NCBI GenBank assembly: GCA_021299075.1
Contig: JAJTFU010000032.1
Location: 1 to 19,947 of the forward strand
Origin: Novosphingobium sp.
Lineage (GTDB): Bacteria; Pseudomonadota; Alphaproteobacteria; Sphingomonadales; Sphingomonadaceae
Direction of reading: 5' to 3'
DNA: 19,947 nucleotides
Of the stretch, positions 15,397 through 19,947 are shown piece after piece. The translations under genes and the position numbers were made by a program. How positions within the stretch are numbered: the first letter of the stretch is position 1; each line of letters begins with the position of its first letter. A model generated the notes under the pieces. The model had not been told where the DNA came from, ran no database searches, and was given only the letters and a program-made list of their open reading frames with translations.

Positions 15397-16370
15397 TGCT
15401 CGGACGGTGCGGGTGCTGGCCGCTGCTTGCAGCGGCCTTGCTGGCGCTTGCCGCGCTGGGCTGGCTGGTTGCGGGTTGGTTCACTGCCGGGCCGCTCAAG
15501 CAGGAAACGGCCTTTGTCGTGCCCGATGGGGCCAGCTTGTCCTCGGTCGCCACCAAGCTGGAGGCCGAAGGCGCGATCAGCAATGCCGAAGCCTTTCGCA
15601 TCCGCGCCCGCATCTTCGGGGCCGGCGCACCGATCAAGGCCGGCGAGTTCATGTTCCCCAAGGGGGCAAGCCTTTCGCGGATTCTTTCGATCATTCAGGG
15701 GGATGAAGTGCTGCGGCGCTTCGTGACCATTCCTGAAGGCATGCCTTCGATCATGGTCTACGAACGGCTGATGGCGAACAGCCAGCTAACCGGATCGATC
15801 GAAGTGCCAGCCGAAGGATCGATCCTGCCCGATACTTATGAGATCGAACGCGGGGAGAGCCGCCAGGCTGTCGTGCTGCGGATGCAGGCGGCGATGCAGC
15901 GCACCCTGGCCGAGCTGTGGGCCAAGCGCAGCCCTAACACTGCCGTAGCAACGCCCGAGGCGGCACTCTCGCTCGCGGCAATCGTCGAGAAGGAAACCGG
16001 CAAGCCGAGCGAGCGCCGGACTGTGGCCGGGCTTTACTCCAACCGGCTGCGCCAGGGGATCATGCTCCAGGCCGATCCGACGATCATCTACCCGATCACC
16101 AAGGGCAAGCCGCTGGGCCGCCGGATCCGCCAAAGCGAGATCCAGGCAGTCAACGATTACAACACCTATTCGATGGTTGGACTGCCCAAGGGACCAATCA
16201 CCAATCCCGGGCGCGCCTCGATCGAGGCGGTGCTGAATCCGGCGCAGACCGATGTGCTCTACATGGTGGCGGATGGCACTGGCGGACACCTGTTCGCCAA
16301 GACGCTGCCTGAGCACAATGCGAATGTCGAACGTTGGTTCGCGATCCGCAAGGCACGCGGGGACTTCTGA
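15396..16370 (+). CDS. mltG: Endolytic murein transglycosylase MltG
   Basis: A 324-residue YceG/MltG protein. It has an N-terminal membrane anchor (residues about 8-28, an Ala/Leu-rich helix), then a LysM-like region with VPDGASLSSVATKLE, then the catalytic domain. The active-site Glu is E198 in LAAIVEKETGKPSER. The signature stretch MLQADPTIIYPI and the typical NDYNTYSMVGLPKGPITNPG motif follow. Family knowledge: it cleaves nascent peptidoglycan strands in the periplasm, probably setting glycan length. Its ATG overlaps the fabF TGA, giving the acpP-fabF-mltG order common in alphaproteobacteria. It ends 21 bases from the convergent sulfatase gene. A start at 15396 fits the overlap and the anchor. 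Confidence 0.95.
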   Translation: MLGRCGCWPLLAAALLALAALGWLVAGWFTAGPLKQETAFVVPDGASLSSVATKLEAEGAISNAEAFRIRARIFGAGAPIKAGEFMFPKGASLSRILSIIQGDEVLRRFVTIPEGMPSIMVYERLMANSQLTGSIEVPAEGSILPDTYEIERGESRQAVVLRMQAAMQRTLAELWAKRSPNTAVATPEAALSLAAIVEKETGKPSERRTVAGLYSNRLRQGIMLQADPTIIYPITKGKPLGRRIRQSEIQAVNDYNTYSMVGLPKGPITNPGRASIEAVLNPAQTDVLYMVADGTGGHLFAKTLPEHNANVERWFAIRKARGDF

Positions 16371-16391
16371 CGAACCCCCCGTCGTTCCTCC

Positions 16392-18359
16392 TCAGGGCTC
16401 GACAATATTGAAAGCACCCGGAATCGGCTCAATCGCATTGAGCCATGCCTCAGCCGCCGCACGATCGCCTTCGACTTTCACGCCCATCATCTCGAGCTGA
16501 GCCAGCGGCACCTTAAGGAACAACAGGCCCAGCAGGGCCCGGCGCGGTCCAGTGATAGTGGCAGCTGGCTGGGCCACGGGTTTCATCCGACCGATCATCG
16601 TTGTGCGGGTGACCTCTATTCCGGCCATTTCCTGCCGTTCTGGCATGACCAGATTGATCCCCAACGTCTTCCCACCGAGCTTGGCCGGATCGAACCGGGT
16701 CGAGACCGAATCGAGCAGCTCCTGCGTCGAGACGGCGGCGATCATGTCGGCATTCTGGGAAGAAGTCGGCCGCACCAGTACACCCTGTCGCAGCTCCTTG
16801 GCACCCATCAGGAACTGGTTGCGCCAGATCGCGCTTTCGGCCTGGTAGCCCTGTTGCTCCAGGCTGTCGGCCAGCAGCAGCCGGGCAGGCTTGTTGGCCG
16901 GATCGGCAAAGACGATCTGGCTGAGCAGGTCGGAAGACCAGCGATAGTCACCCGCATCGAACGCCTTGCGCGCAGCCGCCAGCGCCTTTTTGGCTCCACC
17001 GATGGCAGCCACTGTTCGCTTGGCGCGTTCGACGGGTGGGTGGGCGTTGAGATTGGCGGGATTGCTGTCGTACCAGCCCAGATAGAACTGATAGACCGCC
17101 TTGGAATTGTGATTGTAGGTGCCGTAATAGCCGTGATTGAACCAGTCCTTGGCGAGTTCCGGCGGCTGCTTCAGGGCCTCGGCGATCTCCACCATGGTCT
17201 CGCCCTTGTTCATCAGGCGCACGGTCTGATCATGGAGATAACGGTAGTTATCCCGGTTCGAGGCGAGGGCGCTGGTCACCTCGCCAGTCCCGAAACGGGG
17301 CCAGCAATGGCTTGAAATCAGGCTGTCGCTGCGGCTGCCCCAGGTTTGCAGGGCCTCGTCGATATAATTCGCCCAGATTCGCGCATCGCGCACCTTGGCG
17401 CCGCGCGGCGTCAGGATGTTGTGGAGCGAACAGGTGGTCATCTCGGCTGACAGGAAGGTGCGGGTCGGCGCGATATAGACGTTGAGTTCCGACGGCGCCT
17501 CGCTGCCCGAGACGATCTGGAACTCCAACGTCACGCCATCGACCACGCGGCTCTCGCCGGTCTTGTTGATCGTATCGGTTGGCGCGATCAGCGTGATCTC
17601 CGCCCCCGAAACGGCCGCGCCGATCCCGCTGCCGATTTGCCCCTTGATACCCGGCTGCAAGGCCGTGCCAAACTGGTAATTGACCCGGCGGCCCATTGCG
17701 GCGCCGGCCATGATGTTTTCCGAGACAGTCTCGGCCATGAAATGGGCCGGGGCGATGATGGCCACCTTGCCCGCTTTCACGTCGGCCTCGTCCACCACGC
17801 CGCGCACGCCGCCGAAATGGTCGCCGTGGCTGTGGCTGTAGATCACCGCCGTCACAGGCCGCTTGCCAAGCTTTTCGTTGACCAGATCGAGGGCAGCCTT
17901 CGCCGTCTCACGCCCGGTCAGCGGATCGATCAGGATCCAGCCGGTCGAGCCGCTCACCACGGTCATGTTCGAGATGTCGAAGCCGCGCACCTGCCACACG
18001 CCTTCGGCCACCTGATAGAGGCCATGCTGGCGCAAGATGCCGATATGGCGCCACAGCGAGGGATTGACCGTATCGGGCGCTGCGCCGGCCACCCAGTCAT
18101 AGGCTGCAAGGTTCCAGACCGGGCGGCCGTCCGCTGCTTTGATCAGCGGGTCGGTGCGGGTCCCCACAAATCCCTGCCGGGCAAAGGTGACGTCGCGTTC
18201 GTCGTCCTTGGGCAGGGCGGCCGCTGCGGCGCGCTGGGCGGCCAGGGTTGCTGCAGTCGCCGGCTTGGGCGCATCCGGGGCAGGGGCCTGGGCCAGCAAG
18301 AGCGGGGCAAAGGCGAGCAGGGCAGTACCGGCCAACCGGCGATAGCGCAAAGCAGTCAT
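16392..18359 (-). CDS. Secreted alkyl sulfatase-like MBL-fold hydrolase (SdsA1/BDS1 family)
   Basis: A 655-residue protein with signal peptide (MTALRYRRLAG, hydrophobic core, probable cleavage after LLLAQA). The metallo-beta-lactamase domain carries the zinc motif H176-S-H-G-D180-H181 (YSHSHGDHFGG). Downstream family landmarks are SAEMTTCSLHNILTPRGA, SSHCWPRFG and GYYGTYNHNSKAVYQFYLGWYDSNPANL. A dimerisation domain and an SCP2-like C-terminal domain complete the usual architecture and length. Family knowledge: these enzymes hydrolyse primary alkyl sulfates such as SDS to alcohol and sulfate, in the periplasm or outside. I start at the ATG at 18359 because GGGAGGA lies 8 bases before it; an in-frame ATG at 18377 would sit upstream of that ribosome-binding site. 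No regulator or transporter for sulfate esters is adjacent. Confidence 0.93.
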   Translation of the reverse strand: MTALRYRRLAGTALLAFAPLLLAQAPAPDAPKPATAATLAAQRAAAAALPKDDERDVTFARQGFVGTRTDPLIKAADGRPVWNLAAYDWVAGAAPDTVNPSLWRHIGILRQHGLYQVAEGVWQVRGFDISNMTVVSGSTGWILIDPLTGRETAKAALDLVNEKLGKRPVTAVIYSHSHGDHFGGVRGVVDEADVKAGKVAIIAPAHFMAETVSENIMAGAAMGRRVNYQFGTALQPGIKGQIGSGIGAAVSGAEITLIAPTDTINKTGESRVVDGVTLEFQIVSGSEAPSELNVYIAPTRTFLSAEMTTCSLHNILTPRGAKVRDARIWANYIDEALQTWGSRSDSLISSHCWPRFGTGEVTSALASNRDNYRYLHDQTVRLMNKGETMVEIAEALKQPPELAKDWFNHGYYGTYNHNSKAVYQFYLGWYDSNPANLNAHPPVERAKRTVAAIGGAKKALAAARKAFDAGDYRWSSDLLSQIVFADPANKPARLLLADSLEQQGYQAESAIWRNQFLMGAKELRQGVLVRPTSSQNADMIAAVSTQELLDSVSTRFDPAKLGGKTLGINLVMPERQEMAGIEVTRTTMIGRMKPVAQPAATITGPRRALLGLLFLKVPLAQLEMMGVKVEGDRAAAEAWLNAIEPIPGAFNIVEP

Positions 18360-18456
18360 GTGAAGATCCTCCCGCACACAGCCTGAAAGCCGCCGCCGAT
18401 TCGGGCAAGCGCGTTTGCTGATCGACCGCAGCGATCACTCAGAACGGAAACGCCTG

Positions 18457-18486
18457 TTGGCGGGGCAGAGCGGGCAGGGGTAATTA
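18457..18486 (+). promoter_or_regulatory. Possible promoter of the 2H phosphoesterase gene
   Basis: TTGGCG (18457-18462), 18-base spacer, TAATTA (18481-18486). The AT-rich -10 stands out in GC-rich DNA. Transcription would start near 18493, giving a leader of about 98 bases that contains the hairpin at 18533-18571. Confidence 0.4.
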
Positions 18487-18532
18487 GGATGCATCCCTCG
18501 GATACCGGAGCGGCTTGGCGGCGCTTCGGTCA

Positions 18533-18571
18533 GGGCGGCAGACACAACCACCCCCTCCCAGTCTGCCGCCC
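18533..18571 (+). promoter_or_regulatory. 11-bp perfect hairpin in the leader of the 2H phosphoesterase gene
   Basis: GGGCGGCAGAC (18533-18543) and GTCTGCCGCCC (18561-18571) are perfectly complementary. The 17-base loop is C/A-rich and contains no G. The stem ends 19 bases before the ATG at 18591, next to the AAGGG that probably serves as ribosome-binding site. A post-transcriptional control element is a reasonable guess. Confidence 0.55.
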
Positions 18572-18590
18572 CCAAGGGTATGGTGCCCAA

Positions 18591-19112
18591 ATGGCCTTTG
18601 AACCCTTCATCGTCACGGCCGAGCTGCCAGCGGATTTATTCTCCTGGGCCAATGGCTTGCGCCGGACTCATTTCCCGCCGGAACGCAATCATTTGGCGGC
18701 CCATGTAACGCTGTTTCACGCGCTTGCGCCGTCGCTGCGTGAGGAGCTTCCGGCAGTTCTGGCGCGCATGGCTGCCGAGTATGCGCCACCGTCGGCCGAA
18801 CTGACCGGCCTGATGAACCTGGGGAAGGGGACTGCCCTGGCCCTGACCAGCCCGGCCATGCTGTCGATCCGTAGCGAGATCGCGGACCTGTTCCACGGCA
18901 TGCTGACCGCGCAGGACCAGCACAAGCCGCGTTTGCACATCACGATCCAGAACAAGGTCACGCCAGAGGCTGCGCGCGCGCTCCAGACCGAGCTTGGCCC
19001 GGTGGTGCAGCCGCGCAGATTTGCCTTCACCGGCCTTGGCTTGCACCGCTATTGCAACCCGCATTGGGAGGCAGTCGGGGTCTGGCCATTCCGGGGCAAA
19101 GTCAGTGGTTGA
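18591..19112 (+). CDS. 2'-5' RNA ligase family protein (2H phosphoesterase)
   Basis: A 173-residue cytosolic protein with the two H-x-T motifs that define the 2H phosphoesterase superfamily: H38-V-T40 (AAHVTLFHAL) and H116-I-T118 (RLHITIQNKV). They are about 78 residues apart, as in the ThpR/LigT branch. Family knowledge: these enzymes act on 2'-5' or cyclic 2',3' phosphodiester bonds in RNA; physiological roles are poorly known. The open frame reaches back to 18489, but the first 34 codons would translate the hairpin region. I choose the ATG at 18591, where the conserved protein begins (MAFEPFIVTAELP). It is divergent from the sulfatase gene. The stop codon overlaps the likely promoter of the downstream tRNA. 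Confidence 0.88.
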   Translation: MAFEPFIVTAELPADLFSWANGLRRTHFPPERNHLAAHVTLFHALAPSLREELPAVLARMAAEYAPPSAELTGLMNLGKGTALALTSPAMLSIRSEIADLFHGMLTAQDQHKPRLHITIQNKVTPEAARALQTELGPVVQPRRFAFTGLGLHRYCNPHWEAVGVWPFRGKVSG

Positions 19113-19137
19113 CCGCAGTCGCACCGCACCCTATGTG
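19109..19137 (+). promoter_or_regulatory. Promoter of tRNA-Met
   Basis: TTGACC (19109-19114), 17-base spacer, TATGTG (19132-19137), starting inside the stop region of the preceding gene. Spacing and distance (43 bases) to the tRNA are suitable. Confidence 0.5.
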
Positions 19138-19180
19138 GCGCGCCTGCCGGGGCGCCTTGCGGTGCCGAAAGCCTGTTTGG

Positions 19181-19257
19181 GGCGGAGTAGCTCAGCCGGT
19201 TAGAGCAGCGGAATCATAATCCGCGTGTCGGGGGTTCGAGTCCCTCCTCCGCTACCA
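19181..19257 (+). tRNA. tRNA-Met (anticodon CAT), elongator type
   Basis: A 77-base tRNA with encoded CCA. The acceptor arm GGCGGAG pairs with CTCCGCT (first pair G-U). The D-arm is AGCTCAGCCGGTTAGAGCA, and the anticodon stem GCGGA/TCCGC encloses ATCATAA with CAT at 19215-19217. The T-arm is GGGGG-TTCGAGT-CCCTC-like. A fully paired-type acceptor start excludes the initiator, which has a mismatch at 1-72 and a GGG/CCC anticodon stem. A lysidine-modified tRNA-Ile2 also reads as CAT, but the overall sequence resembles alphaproteobacterial elongator Met. It is convergent with fdsD, 14 bases apart. Confidence 0.93.
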
Positions 19258-19271
19258 ACCATTTCCCAGAT

Positions 19272-19469
19272 CTATCGAAGCTTCGACAGCGCCGCCTTTG
19301 TGATCGGGTGCAGCGTCGACTCATCGGCCATCAGGATTGCCGCCTTCATCCGCGGGTCCCAGAAGTCGCGGATGTGCTGCGCCGTGGCGGCGATCGCAGC
19401 TTCCTCACCTTGGGCGGCAAAGTTGCGGGCGATCTGGTTGGCCATGTAAATCAGGCGCACGCTATCCAC
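19272..19469 (-). CDS. fdsD: NAD-dependent formate dehydrogenase delta subunit
   Basis: A 65-residue protein with the FdsD hallmark VRLIYMANQIARNFAA near the N-terminus and HIRDFWDPRMKAAI in the middle. Family knowledge: FdsD is the small subunit of soluble molybdenum formate dehydrogenase (FdsABGD), needed for assembly or stability. I start at GTG 19469, three bases after the fdsA stop, with GGAG six bases upstream. The frame is open further into fdsA, and an ATG inside IYMAN would remove conserved residues. The tight spacing to fdsA indicates one operon. It ends next to the convergent tRNA. Confidence 0.88.
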   Translation of the reverse strand: MDSVRLIYMANQIARNFAAQGEEAAIAATAQHIRDFWDPRMKAAILMADESTLHPITKAALSKLR

Positions 19470-19471
19470 GG

Positions 19472-19947
19472 CTACTCCGCCGGTTCGGCCGCGATAAGGC
19501 GGCTCTTTTCCGACCAGCTGGCATAGCTTTCCTGCCATTCGGTTGGCCCGTTGCTGGGCGTTACCTGGACCGCTGTCACCTTGTATTCGGGGCAGTTGGT
19601 CGCCCAGTCGGAGAACTCTGTTGTGACGACGTTGGCCTGGGTCGCAGGGTGGTGGAAGGTGGTATAGACCACGCCCGGTGCGACCCGTTCGGTTACCTCG
19701 GCGCGCAGGGTGGTCTCGCCAGTCCTGCTGGCGAGGCGGACCCAGTCGCCGGTCTTGAGTCCGCGATTCTCCGCATCGGTTGGGTGAATTTCTAGCAGGT
19801 CCTCGTTGTGCCAGACGGTATTGGCGGTCCGCCGGGTCTGCGCGCCGACGTTGTACTGGCTGAGGATCCGCCCGGTGGTGAGTAGTAGCGGGAAACGAGG
19901 GCCGGTGCGCTCGTCGGTCGGGACGTAATCGGTCACCACGAACTTGC
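19472..19947 (-). CDS. fdsA: Formate dehydrogenase alpha subunit, C-terminal part (N-terminus outside window)
   Basis: The 158 visible residues are the C-terminal molybdopterin-dinucleotide-binding domain of a DMSO-reductase-family oxidoreductase. Seen: LLLTTGRILSQYNVGAQTRRT, then IHPTDAENRGLKTGDWVRLASRTGE, VAPGVVYTTFHHPATQANVVT and NCPEYKVTAVQVTPS. The last motif (CPEYKVTAV) and the adjacent fdsD point to the formate dehydrogenase alpha subunit, which oxidises formate to CO2 and passes electrons to NAD through FdsB/FdsG in the cytosol. The catalytic residues and Fe-S sites lie upstream of the window and cannot be checked. The reading frame continues through the right window edge. Confidence 0.9.
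   Translation of the reverse strand, partial: KFVVTDYVPTDERTGPRFPLLLTTGRILSQYNVGAQTRRTANTVWHNEDLLEIHPTDAENRGLKTGDWVRLASRTGETTLRAEVTERVAPGVVYTTFHHPATQANVVTTEFSDWATNCPEYKVTAVQVTPSNGPTEWQESYASWSEKSRLIAAEPAE

Noticed and set aside
19181..19257. tRNA-Met as an island integration site
   Set aside because: No integrase, direct repeat of the tRNA end or composition change follows; ordinary formate dehydrogenase genes do.
19275..19286. 12-base palindrome TCGAAGCTTCGA next to the tRNA
   Set aside because: It lies in the last codons of fdsD. No T-run and no attachment-site duplication of the tRNA 3' end was seen, so it is neither a clear terminator nor an integration scar.

Overview
The window looks like a piece of chromosome from a GC-rich alphaproteobacterium, most likely Sphingomonadales (Novosphingobium/Sphingopyxis/Erythrobacter type). 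This rests on base composition, codon use and the style of the proteins; no 16S or marker tree was available. Genes are tightly packed on both strands. No gene-free stretch exceeds 300 bases, and I see no insertion sequence, prophage, CRISPR array, integrase or transfer signature. Almost everything is housekeeping or common accessory content.

Left part (1-6700): the 3'-truncated end of a GGDEF-EAL cyclic-di-GMP protein; a 2-oxoglutarate/Fe(II) oxygenase divergent from an EVE-domain protein; a ThDP-dependent acetolactate-synthase-like enzyme; a 63-residue protein with a hydrophobic C-terminus; an LplT-like MFS transporter; and pgsA, which is divergent from the transporter. The last two suggest a small phospholipid neighbourhood.

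Middle part (6674-13733): rnd (RNase D) and oxyR lie head-to-tail on the minus strand, 6 bases apart, so OxyR is probably co-transcribed with RNase D. aspS diverges from rnd behind a good -35/-10 promoter and carries the His typical of non-discriminating AspRS. A secreted M16 zinc peptidase of 959 residues follows and ends in a perfect 10-bp inverted repeat.

Fatty acid / cell wall part (13862-16370): acpP, fabF and mltG occur in the usual order, but acpP is broken. Its first 27 codons and its last ~20 codons are intact and recognisable. About 89 bases between them, including the DSL phosphopantetheine serine, are missing and the frame is lost. Because acpP is normally essential, this is the most anomalous thing in the window. 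It is either an assembly or clone deletion or a real loss compensated by another ACP. Two inverted repeats fill the acpP-fabF gap.

Right part (16392-19947): a secreted alkyl-sulfatase-like metallo-beta-lactamase-fold enzyme; a divergent 2H phosphoesterase (2'-5' RNA ligase family) with an 11-bp perfect hairpin in its leader; an elongator-type tRNA-Met(CAT); and, convergent with the tRNA, fdsD and the C-terminal end of fdsA of an NAD-linked formate dehydrogenase, cut by the window edge.

I found no clear new multi-gene system. The candidates for a second look are the acpP lesion, the small protein at 4473-4664, the structured leaders, and the rnd-oxyR linkage.
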